Counted from the first letter of the stretch, positions 22,524 to 30,772 are shown. The stretch: DNA of 35,171 bases from an uncultured Pseudomonadales bacterium (GCA_905182095.1 CAJJAQ010000170.1:1-35171); one strand, 5' to 3'. A program made the numbers and translations. The notes: generated from the sequence alone by a model not told the origin.

Positions 22524-23294
22524 TTAACAGTGAAACGAATCTACTTCGCCGCCTGAAGATGTCTTCAGAGCATTGCGCTCTGCTTCTTCCGGTAGATCAA
22601 TGTTGCCGCCGCTGGAAACGCGGCCTTCAACAGACATGGCTCCGCACATTTCAGCAGAGCCACCAGATGAAATACGCACCGATGCTCTGTTAATTTCAAC
22701 CTCATTTGCAAATCCAATTTGGCCGCCGGAACTTGCTTCAACCTTGGCACTGGTCACATTCATGGGCGCTTTTATGTCTATTTTCGCACCAGAGGAAACG
22801 TCTACCTCAAGGTAGGTGATTCGGCTATTGTCGCCATTAATGCGCAGCGAAGATCCTGAACTCGCGGTTAACTCCACTTCTGCACTGTTGGAGAAGCATT
22901 CACTCACTCGCCCCTCAGCAGCAGATTTGACTTCAATCGCTTCCGGGGAATAACTCAATACCAGTTCGGCAGAGATAGATTCAAAGCCCTTAAACCAAGA
23001 TGAAAATGAACCGTTTTTTGATAGGGAGATTTCATTGGCGCTTATATCCAAGTCAAAAGCGTCCTCGTCACTGGCTGTTATTCTAATGATTCCGCTATCG
23101 TCCTCATCGCCTGTGCGGGCTCGAATGCAGGTAAGGGTAAACTCGATACCCTCATCAATTTCAACCTCCTCAGCATCTTTGGCTATGGGGTACTCAAAAA
23201 CCTCTGCGCTGGCAGTTGGCGCTAAAGTCCCTGCGATGGTCAGTAGTAGTATTTGTATTAGAGCGTGTATTTGTGACCGGTTAATGTGCTGCAT
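22524..23294 (-). CDS. Secreted GIN-domain (DUF2807) protein
   Basis: A 256-residue exported protein. The signal peptide covers about residues 1-30 (hydrophobic ALIQILLLTIAGTLA, cleavage after ASA). The body is a right-handed beta-helix type repeat: segments like LTASSGSSLRI, VDVSSGAKIDI, VEASSGGQIGF, VRISSGGSAEM, GRVSSGGNIDL and KTSSGGEVDSF recur every 18-22 residues with the SSGG/SSGA turn, the hallmark of DUF2807/GIN proteins ('putative auto-transporter adhesin, head GIN domain'). Four cysteines could form disulfides. CAGGAGAT upstream of the ATG at 23294 is a strong ribosome site. First gene of the sigma factor operon; it may be the sensed or regulated envelope component. Confidence 0.85.
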   Translation of the reverse strand: MQHINRSQIHALIQILLLTIAGTLAPTASAEVFEYPIAKDAEEVEIDEGIEFTLTCIRARTGDEDDSGIIRITASDEDAFDLDISANEISLSKNGSFSSWFKGFESISAELVLSYSPEAIEVKSAAEGRVSECFSNSAEVELTASSGSSLRINGDNSRITYLEVDVSSGAKIDIKAPMNVTSAKVEASSGGQIGFANEVEINRASVRISSGGSAEMCGAMSVEGRVSSGGNIDLPEEAERNALKTSSGGEVDSFHC

Positions 23295-23446
23295 ATTGAT
23301 CTCCTGTTTTTCTATATACTCAGTGCCTGCCCAAAACGTTGCATGCAGGGTGAAAAAAATCTGCTTAAACGGACCTCACCAATCAATGACGCTCATTTCA
23401 TGCCCCAGCTAATAGTCAAGTATTTCAAGCAAAGCAAGCCACAGGC

Positions 23447-24142
23447 ATGGCCAAAGTCTTGAGCGGTATAGGTACCCTTAATGAAGGGCATTTACATGCC
23501 TCACTAAAGCACATATACGCCGGTGATCAGGGCCAGTTAGAGGTGCCCTTCGGCAAGTTTGTTGCAGACGTTGTACGCGACGGCGTGATATTTGAGATTC
23601 AAACATCCAGTTTCAGTGGGCTGGGGCGCAAAATGTTGGCCCTTGCGGAACAGCAGCCGGTGGTACTGGTGCATCCAATAGCGCATAGCAAAACCCTGAT
23701 TAAACTGAAAAAAGATGACAGTGGAGAATTCACTCGCCGCCGTTCACCTAAGCGCGGTGCATTGGCACACATTGTCAGCGAGTTAGTCTATATCCCGGGG
23801 CTGCTTAAGCATCCAAATTTCTCAGTGGAAGTGGTGTTGATTGAAGAAGAGGAGGTGCGTAGTTTTGATGCAAAGGCGCGCCGGGGCCGGGGAGGGTGGC
23901 GAGGCCAAGGCCGACAACTCGTTAAAGTGTTAGATCAAGCGCGTATATCCACCCCTTATAGCTTGCTAGATTTTTTGCTTGAAGACTTGCCGGATCCCTT
24001 CACCACCAAAGACCTTAGTGCAGCTCTAGATCAACCCCAAGAAATTGCTCAACAAATGGCCTACTGTTTGAGGCACATGGATGTGGTGGATGTGTGCGGT
24101 AAAACTGGTAACTTGCTCAATTATAAGTTTTTGGATGAATAA
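23447..24142 (+). CDS. Conserved protein with PD-(D/E)xK-like nuclease signature and C-terminal winged-helix-like region
   Basis: A 231-residue protein. The N-terminal part has GTLNEGHLHASLKHIY, then EVPFGKFVADVVRDGVIFEIQTSSFSGLGRKM, giving a D41-x8-E50-I-Q52 pattern on two predicted strands. This resembles the catalytic core of restriction-endonuclease-like folds, with Gln in place of the usual Lys. A basic middle section (RRRSPKRGALAHI, then RRGRGGWRGQGRQL) and a C-terminal helical part with FTTKDLSAALDQPQEIAQQMAYCLRHMDVV, similar to a DNA-binding winged helix, follow. I recall similar sequences only as an uncharacterised family (DUF8091-like). Nucleic-acid processing is inferred. The start ATG at 23447 has a weak upstream site; the gene stands alone. 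Confidence 0.7.
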   Translation: MAKVLSGIGTLNEGHLHASLKHIYAGDQGQLEVPFGKFVADVVRDGVIFEIQTSSFSGLGRKMLALAEQQPVVLVHPIAHSKTLIKLKKDDSGEFTRRRSPKRGALAHIVSELVYIPGLLKHPNFSVEVVLIEEEEVRSFDAKARRGRGGWRGQGRQLVKVLDQARISTPYSLLDFLLEDLPDPFTTKDLSAALDQPQEIAQQMAYCLRHMDVVDVCGKTGNLLNYKFLDE

Positions 24143-24191
24143 TTTGATCGGTGTGGCGCCAAATCTTAGTCAGTTTGACAAACGATAGTTG

Positions 24192-25724
24192 TTAATTTTG
24201 CTGGCGTTGCTCTAGATAGCTATGTAGTTCTAGTTGCGCATCTTTGCTTAGCACCAAACCCAGTTTAGTTCTGCGGTACAACAGGTCATCGGCTTGTTGT
24301 ACCCATTCGTTGGCTATCAAGTAATCTACTTCTGCGGCATATAGTTCGCTGCCAAAGTGTTGGCCTAAGTCAGCCAAACTATTATGCTGAGCGAGCATTT
24401 TAAAACTGTCGGTGCCGTAAAGTCGCGCTAATCTGCGTGCCAGCTTTTCGCTGATAAATGCATAGTCTTGTTTAATTTTGCTGACTAAATCTTCATAGCC
24501 ATCTACTGGAAAGTGGCCGCCGGGTAAGCGGGTGCCAGAGGTCCACGGCTGATTGGCCTGGCCGAGGTAATTGCACACTCTACCCACCACCTCTTCTGCC
24601 AATTTTCGGTAGGTGGTGATTTTGCCGCCAAACACGTTAATGAGTGGGCCGCCGAGTTCGTTGTTCTCTCTCACCACATAGTCCCGGGTGGCCTCTTGGG
24701 CTTGGCTTGCGCCGTCATTGTACAAGGGGCGCACGCCGGAGAATGTCCAAACCACATCCTCTGGGGTTATGGCATCGCACAAATATTCGCTGGCAGCCTC
24801 ACACAAATAATCTATCTCGTCTTGGGTGATTTTTGGCGGGGTGTGTATGTCGTTGTTTTCGGTATCAGTTGTGCCGACCAATAAAAAATCATTTTCGTAG
24901 GGAATGATAAAAATCACTCGGTCATCGGCTGCTTGGAATATATAGGAGCGATCATAGGGTAGCGTGCGGCGAATGACTATGTGGCTGCCGCCTACAAGGC
25001 GCACGTTATTAGCGTGGTTTAAACCAAATACGCCTTTGAGTATTTCATCCGCCCAGGGTCCGCTGCTGTTAACGACAACAGTGGCTGTAACTTGGAAGGT
25101 CTCGTCAGTCACTGTGTCATGCAGGGTCAGCAACCATTTGTTTTGTTGATACACTGCAGATCGAATGGCAGTGCGTGGCAAAATTTGTGCGCCGTTTTCT
25201 GCTGCCTGTTGCAAATTGAGAATGACCATGCGCGAGTCTTCTATCCAGCAGTCTGAATATTCAAAGCCCTTTGTGAAATCGCTCTTTAAAATTTGCCCTG
25301 CTGGATCTGTAGTTAAATCTAGGGTCTTGGTGGCCGGTAATAATTTGCGTCCACCCAAATGATCGTAAAGAAAGAGGCCTAGGCGGAGTAGCCAGGCTGG
25401 GCGTAAACCACTGTGGTGGGGGAGCACAAAACGCAGCGGCCAAATGATATGGGGTGCCATCTGTAGCAGTTCTTCACGCTCTATCAGCGCCTCCCGGACT
25501 AATCTGAATTCGTAATATTCTAGATAGCGCAGTCCGCCGTGGACAAGTTTGGTGGATGCTGAAGATGTGCCGCCGCCAAAATCTCCTGAGTCACATAGGC
25601 ACACTGACTGGTTCCTTCCTGCTGCATCTCTGGCTATACCAGCACCATTGATGCCACCGCCTATAACAAAGGTGTCGTAGTGGGCTGGGCTTTGATCAGC
25701 TTCAGCGTGGTCAGACTGTTCCAT
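24192..25724 (-). CDS. glpD: Aerobic glycerol-3-phosphate dehydrogenase
   Basis: A 510-residue FAD enzyme, the family length. The dinucleotide motif GGGINGAGIARDAAGR is at residues 22-37, followed by GGTSSASTKLVHGGLRYLE, the GlpD signature that includes FAD-contacting residues. Later segments include NSSGPWADEI, FIIPYENDFLLVGTTDTEN, and VFGGKITTYRKLAEE with the C-terminal helical cap. Role: oxidises sn-glycerol 3-phosphate to dihydroxyacetone phosphate and passes electrons to ubiquinone at the inner membrane, linking lipid breakdown to respiration. No glpK or glpF is adjacent, which is unusual compared with E. coli-type glp operons. The start at 25724 lacks a strong ribosome site. Confidence 0.95.
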   Translation of the reverse strand: MEQSDHAEADQSPAHYDTFVIGGGINGAGIARDAAGRNQSVCLCDSGDFGGGTSSASTKLVHGGLRYLEYYEFRLVREALIEREELLQMAPHIIWPLRFVLPHHSGLRPAWLLRLGLFLYDHLGGRKLLPATKTLDLTTDPAGQILKSDFTKGFEYSDCWIEDSRMVILNLQQAAENGAQILPRTAIRSAVYQQNKWLLTLHDTVTDETFQVTATVVVNSSGPWADEILKGVFGLNHANNVRLVGGSHIVIRRTLPYDRSYIFQAADDRVIFIIPYENDFLLVGTTDTENNDIHTPPKITQDEIDYLCEAASEYLCDAITPEDVVWTFSGVRPLYNDGASQAQEATRDYVVRENNELGGPLINVFGGKITTYRKLAEEVVGRVCNYLGQANQPWTSGTRLPGGHFPVDGYEDLVSKIKQDYAFISEKLARRLARLYGTDSFKMLAQHNSLADLGQHFGSELYAAEVDYLIANEWVQQADDLLYRRTKLGLVLSKDAQLELHSYLEQRQQN

Positions 25725-25905
25725 CTAGAGAGCATCCCCATGGGTTATGCAGAAGTTTCGAAATTTGTGCCGCTCGGTCCTGATCTGACTAATAACAATG
25801 CAAGCTCAGGCCCTACACCAAAAGGATGGTAGATCTGGGGTTTTTGCACCCATATTTTTAGCTAAACATTGTTAGATCAATATGCGGAAGATCTGCAGCG
25901 CGAGT

Positions 25906-26823
25906 TTAGTCGTTGGACGAGGATTTACTTTGTACGCTGTAGATGCCTAATGTTACGACTAACACGGCTACCAGGTCGAGCCAGTTTCGCGATTCTTGGT
26001 AAAATAATGCACCTACGCCCATTGCGCTGACCCCTTCCAACATAATCACCACTGCCGCTACATGGGTGCTGAGCTTGCTCAAGCCGTTGGCGATTAGGCC
26101 TTGGGCAAAAACATGGGCGACTAGGGCTAGGAGAATGAGTGGAATCCATCCTTCTATACTTGTTGGTACAAACCCGTTGCCCATTACTTCGCCCATCACT
26201 ATAGCGACGGGTAATAGAAAAACTGCCGAGGCAACGGATGAATAAAACATGGTGGTAAGGGTACTTTGCACTGACCGACACTTGGCAACGGCAAACAAAT
26301 AGCCGGTAAAGAAAAACCCAGTGATGAGTCCGTAAAAGTCACCCAGCCAATGTGCGTTTGAGAAGGACAAGTGTTCACGGGCCAGCAGCAGTGCGCCGAC
26401 AATGGCTAAGACTAGCCCAAAAACAAAGCGGCCACTGAGTTTAATACCCAAGAAACAGATGCCGACTAAGGGCACCCAGATGCTGGACATGGTGGCTAAG
26501 AAAGTTGCGTTACCAAGACTGGTGTTGACTAAGGCTAGGTGCCAAAAAATCAGATCTCCGGCAAAAAAGAAGCCTGCCCAGAGCAATGGTCCAATGTTGC
26601 CTTGAGGTACTCGAAAGGTGGCTTTGTCGCGCTGATAAAAAATCACTAGTGCCAGTATGGGCACTGCGATTGCTACGCGCCAAAACGCAGCGGCAATGGG
26701 GCCAACATCAATTTCACGCAGAATTGCCGATGACACACCCAAGGTCAGCGCGCCGAGAATAACCAGTGCTAGAGGGTTATTCAGGCTATTGAATTTAGCG
26801 GATGGGTTGGCCGGGTGGTGCAA
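25906..26823 (-). CDS. EamA-family (DMT superfamily) transporter
   Basis: A 305-residue protein with ten hydrophobic helices in two EamA repeats (about residues 15-145 and 160-298). Visible features are the short N-terminal cytoplasmic segment, AAAFWRVAIAVPIL in helix 2, and the repeat ending LVVTLGIYS. Family members export amino acids, metabolites or drugs; the substrate is not predictable. The start is TTG at 26823, with AAGGA nine bases upstream; no ATG or GTG lies near the first helix. The leader contains a 15-bp tandem repeat. It lies 181 bases upstream of glpD on the same strand, probably as a separate unit. Confidence 0.85.
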   Translation of the reverse strand: MHHPANPSAKFNSLNNPLALVILGALTLGVSSAILREIDVGPIAAAFWRVAIAVPILALVIFYQRDKATFRVPQGNIGPLLWAGFFFAGDLIFWHLALVNTSLGNATFLATMSSIWVPLVGICFLGIKLSGRFVFGLVLAIVGALLLAREHLSFSNAHWLGDFYGLITGFFFTGYLFAVAKCRSVQSTLTTMFYSSVASAVFLLPVAIVMGEVMGNGFVPTSIEGWIPLILLALVAHVFAQGLIANGLSKLSTHVAAVVIMLEGVSAMGVGALFYQESRNWLDLVAVLVVTLGIYSVQSKSSSND

Positions 26824-26834
26824 GCAAGTGTCCT

Positions 26835-26894
26835 TAGTTAGACATTAAATAGTTAGACATTAAATAGTTAGACTTTAAATAGTGAGGCGCTAAA
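26835..26894 (-). repeat. 15-bp tandem repeat in the EamA leader, four copies
   Basis: TAGTTAGACATTAAA is exact at 26835-26849 and 26850-26864, followed by TAGTTAGACTTTAAA (26865-26879) and TAGTGAGGCGCTAAA (26880-26894). The array begins 12 bases upstream of the TTG start of the EamA gene, just ahead of its ribosome site. Confidence 0.88.
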
Positions 26895-26967
26895 TAATTG
26901 CGCTATTTGACACGCTAACTACGGGGATGAGAAGAACAGAATGCTGGGTTTTTTTCAATAAAGTTAA

Positions 26968-26997
26968 AGCGTGGGGGCATTGTCGCTGACCCACGCT
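26968..26997 (-). terminator. Hairpin downstream of the acyl-CoA dehydrogenase pair
   Basis: AGCGTGGG (26968-26975) pairs perfectly with CCCACGCT (26990-26997). Read on the minus strand, the 8-bp stem is followed by TTAACTTTATT. It is 28 bases past the stop of the dehydrogenase gene and is a fair terminator candidate. Confidence 0.55.
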
Positions 26998-27024
26998 CTT
27001 GCCTAATGATGGATCTAAGCTTGG

Positions 27025-28092
27025 TTAGGCTACTAACCCTTGCAGTATTGCTGCTTCATGGCGTACATGCTCTGGCGCGCCTAACCACTGCCGGTTTGCG
27101 CCAATGCGCTTAAACCAATAGTGCAGCCCAACTAAGTCTGTAAAGCCCATGCCGCCGTGTACCTCGGTTGAGGTTTTGGCAATGGCTTTACCCACTTCAG
27201 ATAGATGCGCCTTGGTGTGGCAGGCGGTGGCTCTAGCTTCGTCTGGCAAATCTGCCAGTGCGTGGGCGGCGAACCAAACCATTGAGCGACAAGGCTCTAA
27301 AGATGCAGCCATTTCAGCGCACATGTGCTTGACCGCTTGGAAGCTGGCAATAGGACGATTGAATTGCTCGCGCTGCTTTGCGTAATCTACGGCTTGATCA
27401 AGCATGTCTTGGGACGCCCCAAGGGTGTCTGCTGCCAGCATCACTCGGCCAATATCTAAAGCGGCTTCAAATACGCTGACATTCGTGCTGATGCAGGTGG
27501 CAGTAACGTCTTTGTAGTTTAACTCTACAGTTTGGCGGGTTTTGTCCACGGTGGTTAATAGGGTGCGCGTAAGCCCAGTATCATCGGCTGAGACCATGTA
27601 TAGGTGCTTGTTTTGGTCTGCTACCAAATAACTGTCCGCTATTGCATCAAAGGCAAATAACGAGGTGCCGTTCATGATGCCATTGCTGACCTGAATGCCT
27701 GCATTATTACGGCGTTTAATGGCTTCGCCAAATGCAATGCCTACACGGTGTGTGCCAGCTGCCAGCTGGGCGAGCATTTCGCCATGATCGCCACCGCTGG
27801 CGATCAGTGCAGTAGGTGCCATAACCGCGCTGCCCAAAAAGGGGCCAGGTGCGACATTGTTGCCTAAACATTCTGCCACTATGGCTGCGTCAAGGGGCGT
27901 CATGCCAATGCCGCCGTGTTCCTCAGGAATAAGTATTGCAGCTACGCCCAGTTCGGCCAGTCCAGCCCAGACGTCAGCATCGCTGCCGCCCTCGGCGTAT
28001 TTGCGTACTTGATCTAGTGAGGCGTTGTCGTTCAAAAAGCGTTTCACATTATCCTGTAGGAGGATTTGTTCTTCTGATAATCCAAATTGCAT
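27025..28092 (-). CDS. Acyl-CoA dehydrogenase, short partner subunit of a pair
   Basis: A 355-residue acyl-CoA dehydrogenase-fold protein, shorter than typical (about 380). The N-terminal helices (MQFGLSEEQILLQDNVKRFL), the middle beta domain and the C-terminal four-helix bundle (DTLGASQDMLDQAVDYAKQREQFNRPIASFQAVKHMCAEM) are present. The C-terminal end has VHGGMGFTDLVGLHYWFKR, the conserved FAD-adenine/dimer loop. Typical of the beta or alpha chain of alpha2beta2 acyl-CoA dehydrogenases, as in bacterial steroid side-chain breakdown. It starts 10 bases after the partner gene, with GGAGA before its ATG. Reaction: FAD-dependent alpha,beta-desaturation of an acyl-CoA. Whether this subunit carries the base is not decided. 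Confidence 0.9.
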   Translation of the reverse strand: MQFGLSEEQILLQDNVKRFLNDNASLDQVRKYAEGGSDADVWAGLAELGVAAILIPEEHGGIGMTPLDAAIVAECLGNNVAPGPFLGSAVMAPTALIASGGDHGEMLAQLAAGTHRVGIAFGEAIKRRNNAGIQVSNGIMNGTSLFAFDAIADSYLVADQNKHLYMVSADDTGLTRTLLTTVDKTRQTVELNYKDVTATCISTNVSVFEAALDIGRVMLAADTLGASQDMLDQAVDYAKQREQFNRPIASFQAVKHMCAEMAASLEPCRSMVWFAAHALADLPDEARATACHTKAHLSEVGKAIAKTSTEVHGGMGFTDLVGLHYWFKRIGANRQWLGAPEHVRHEAAILQGLVA

Positions 28093-28102
28093 TTAATCTC
28101 TC

Positions 28103-29296
28103 CTAGCGGGATTTTTCGATTTTTGGTTCGCGTGGCATGTCTAAGCCGCGCTCACTGATGATGTTTTTCTGAATTTGCGAGGTGCCGCCGCCAATGATCA
28201 GGCCAAGGTAATACATGTACTCGCGCTGCCAGCTACCGGTGTTGCGCAGGTGCGGATTGTCTTCATAAGCCAGACCAATTTCGCCCATTACATCAATGGC
28301 TAAGCCTTCAAGTTCATGGCGTAGCTCAGTACCTTCCAGCTTGGTGATCATGCGTGAAAGCCCCGCATCTTGACCGGGGTTCAAACGTGCAGAAAGCACT
28401 CTGAGTTCGTTAAAACGCATGGCCATGACGTGGCCTTGAATCTTCATTAAACGGTCACGATAAACCGGGTTATCGATAAGGCGTTCGCCGTCTGCGGTGT
28501 CTGCTTTCATCAATTCAATGAGAGTGTTTATGCGGGTTTGTGCAGTATTCGCGGGCGCCAGAGTTTCTCTCTCGTGACCCAAAATTGCGTTAGCTACCTG
28601 CCAGCCCTGACCGCGCTCACCGACAATTTGGTGCTTAGGCAGGCGCACATCTGTATAGAAAGTTTCGTTGAAGTTGGCGGCGCCAGTCATATCGACGAGC
28701 GGACGAATTTCAATGCCAGGTGTCTTCATGTCGAACAGCAAAAAGGAAATGCCTTTGTGCTTGGGTGCATCTGGTTCGGTTCTGACCAAACAGAATATCC
28801 AATCTGCAATGTGCGCCGTACTGGTCCAGATTTTTTGCCCGTTCACTACCCATTCATCGCCGTCTAAAACCGCTGACGTGGTGAGGCTGGCAAGATCGCT
28901 GCCTGCGCCGGGTTCAGAATAACCTTGGCACCAAATCATCTCTCCATGAATGGTGGGGCGAATGAATTGCTCTTTTTGTTCTTGAGTACCCATCTCTAGC
29001 AGCGTGGGCACTAGCATGGAAATACCTTGCCCCCCCAGACCTGTGTTTACCCTTAGGTTGGAGAATTCTTCTGCAATGATTCTAGACTTAAGAATATCGG
29101 GCTCTGCGCCAAAGCCACCAAATTCTTTAGGAATGGTGCGTGCGGTGTAGCCGTTCTCTATCAATAGCTTTTGCCAGTCTTTGGCGGTTTGCCCGCGAAG
29201 GTCGTTGCCCTTGGGCGCCTTGTGGGCGTTGTTGGCGAGGAAACTTTGTACCTCCACACGAAATTCGTCGTACTCTGAACCGAATGATAGATCCAT
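28103..29296 (-). CDS. Acyl-CoA dehydrogenase, long partner subunit of a pair
   Basis: A 397-residue acyl-CoA dehydrogenase. The middle domain has the FAD/substrate motif WCQGYSEPGAGSDLASLTTSAVLDGDEWVVNGQKIWTSTAH (shown as the usual 'SEPGAGSD' and 'GQKIWTS'). The C-terminal end reads LGLIIGGGTSQIQKNIISERGL, the conserved segment that contacts FAD in the neighbouring chain. The strong family match and the immediate downstream partner suggest a heteromeric enzyme acting on a bulky acyl-CoA (steroid, terpenoid or cyclic acid), inferred from known paired enzymes in actinobacteria and proteobacteria. GGGAGCGG before the ATG at 29296 is a good ribosome site. Divergent from the dUTPase gene. Confidence 0.92.
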   Translation of the reverse strand: MDLSFGSEYDEFRVEVQSFLANNAHKAPKGNDLRGQTAKDWQKLLIENGYTARTIPKEFGGFGAEPDILKSRIIAEEFSNLRVNTGLGGQGISMLVPTLLEMGTQEQKEQFIRPTIHGEMIWCQGYSEPGAGSDLASLTTSAVLDGDEWVVNGQKIWTSTAHIADWIFCLVRTEPDAPKHKGISFLLFDMKTPGIEIRPLVDMTGAANFNETFYTDVRLPKHQIVGERGQGWQVANAILGHERETLAPANTAQTRINTLIELMKADTADGERLIDNPVYRDRLMKIQGHVMAMRFNELRVLSARLNPGQDAGLSRMITKLEGTELRHELEGLAIDVMGEIGLAYEDNPHLRNTGSWQREYMYYLGLIIGGGTSQIQKNIISERGLDMPREPKIEKSR

Positions 29297-29510
29297 GACC
29301 GCTCCCGGATATTTATAATTAGAATTTGGCGTTGCCGTTATTGCTTGTAACGCTCAAAATTTAGCCTCCAAAGGCTACCCGCTCGAAACAGCTCTGGCAA
29401 CTGGCGGAGGTGTGGCCGGAGTGGTACACAACGGCAAGGCCATGGGATACGCTGCTGCAGAGATAGCAGCATGCCTTGCGCAAGTTAAAGAGTTAAAAGG
29501 AAAGAAATCG

Positions 29511-30155
29511 ATGTCGACAGAAAATGCATTAGCAATGCTGCGCACCATGGCGCAGATGCAAGATGAACATAATGCGCTGGTACACCCGCAATGGCGCGAC
29601 CAAGGCCATCAATATTATAGAGCAGTGTGGGTTGAGTGCGCAGAAATGCTCGACCACTTCGGCTGGAAGTGGTGGAAAAAACAGAGTCCAGACTTAGATC
29701 AGGTAAAGCTCGAGTTGGTGGATATTTGGCATTTTGGTCTTAGTGAAATGTTACGTAGCGGACCAGTGGATGAGGCTATTGCCGCTCAACTCAGTGCAAT
29801 TGAAGCCGCTGACGTCAATGCGCCTGAAGACGTGCGCGCTGAAAATTTTCGGCTTTCTATCGAGCAGCTAGCCGCAGCGTGCTTGGCTACCCGATCTTTT
29901 GATTTGCCCGCCTTCAAATTGGCTATGGCCAGTTTGCCTATGGATTTGCCAGAACTTTACGCGATGTACATTGGCAAGAATATTCTTAACCGGTTCCGCC
30001 AGAACAATGGCTATAAGAGCGGCGAATACCGCAAACTTTGGCAGGGTCGCGAAGACAACGAGCATTTAGTTGAGTTATTGGACGAGTTGTCTGACGTGGT
30101 TGAAGGTCTACCGGACAAGTTATACGCCGGCCTGGAAGCGCGTTACACAGCCTGA
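29511..30155 (+). CDS. Dimeric all-alpha dUTP diphosphatase (dUTPase_2 family)
   Basis: A 214-residue protein from the ATG at 29511, which has AAGGAAAG upstream. The frame is open back to 29412, but that portion is poor in protein character and would need a long leader. Conserved motifs of the all-helical, MazG-related dUTPase are visible: ECAEMLDHFGWKWWKK (E42xxE45 metal ligands and the WKWWK segment, 42-57), DLDQVKLELVDIWHF (E68xxD71), and GKNILNRFRQNNGYKSGEYRK, binding the nucleotide. Reaction: dUTP (and dUDP) to dUMP, keeping uracil out of DNA. It is unrelated to the trimeric Dut of most gammaproteobacteria. The stop codon overlaps the start of a Nudix gene by one base. Confidence 0.9.
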   Translation: MSTENALAMLRTMAQMQDEHNALVHPQWRDQGHQYYRAVWVECAEMLDHFGWKWWKKQSPDLDQVKLELVDIWHFGLSEMLRSGPVDEAIAAQLSAIEAADVNAPEDVRAENFRLSIEQLAAACLATRSFDLPAFKLAMASLPMDLPELYAMYIGKNILNRFRQNNGYKSGEYRKLWQGREDNEHLVELLDELSDVVEGLPDKLYAGLEARYTA

Positions 30156-30772
30156 TGCCTGTCGCCAAAATCCCTAGGATTCAGATCGACACTTTATGGG
30201 TAGAGCGTTGGCAACCGGAGTTGATTGGTACATTAATGTTTGTGCTGCGCACCCACCAAGCGCGTGCGCAAGTGTTGTTGATTCACAAAAAGACAGGCCA
30301 TGGTCAGGGCCGCGTTAATGGACCCGGTGGTAAGTTAGATGCTGGGGAGAGTTTGACCGCCTGTGCCACGCGAGAAGTGCTTGAAGAAGTGGGGCTGCAA
30401 GTGGCGAATCCAGTATGTCGGGCGGAGCTGCGTTTTGTAGAGTTAGATGGGTCTCAATGGCTGGGTTATGCATATACCGCAGATCAGTTTGGCGGCCAGT
30501 TAATAGAAACGCCAGAAGCGAAACCCTTTTGGTGTGATATTGAGGAAATTCCATTTGCTGATATGTGGCCGGATGACCAGATTTGGTTGCCAACTATTTT
30601 GCAACAGCATGCGAGCCAGTCTATTGGTAAATCGCTTGACCAAAAATCTGGCGATAAACACCAGCCGCTGGTCGGGGACTTTTTGTTCGAAAACGAACAG
30701 CTGCTTGAGCATCGAGTTTATAAGGACAAAACCTTTTCGGTGTCGTTGGACACAGTGCTAGACAATACTTAA
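30155..30772 (+). CDS. Nudix hydrolase (8-oxo-dGTP-type diphosphatase)
   Basis: A 205-residue protein with a full Nudix box at residues 59-81: GKLDAGE, then seven residues, then REVLEEVGL, exactly GX5EX7REUXEEXGU. The N-terminal strands GTLMFVLRTHQARAQVLLIHKKTGHGQGRVNGPGG resemble MTH1-type sanitising enzymes. The C-terminal ~70 residues form an extra strand pair after the fold (DKSGD...HQPLVGDFLFENEQLLEHRVYK). Role: hydrolyses damaged or surplus nucleoside triphosphates to monophosphates. Start ATG overlaps the dUTPase stop (TGATG), so translation is coupled. Together they form a nucleotide-pool cleaning operon. Substrate assignment is by analogy. Cytoplasmic. Confidence 0.88.
   Translation: MPVAKIPRIQIDTLWVERWQPELIGTLMFVLRTHQARAQVLLIHKKTGHGQGRVNGPGGKLDAGESLTACATREVLEEVGLQVANPVCRAELRFVELDGSQWLGYAYTADQFGGQLIETPEAKPFWCDIEEIPFADMWPDDQIWLPTILQQHASQSIGKSLDQKSGDKHQPLVGDFLFENEQLLEHRVYKDKTFSVSLDTVLDNT

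Noticed and set aside
29412-29510. Upstream extension of dUTPase
   Set aside because: The ATG at 29511 has a clear AAGGAAAG site and gives the normal family N terminus.
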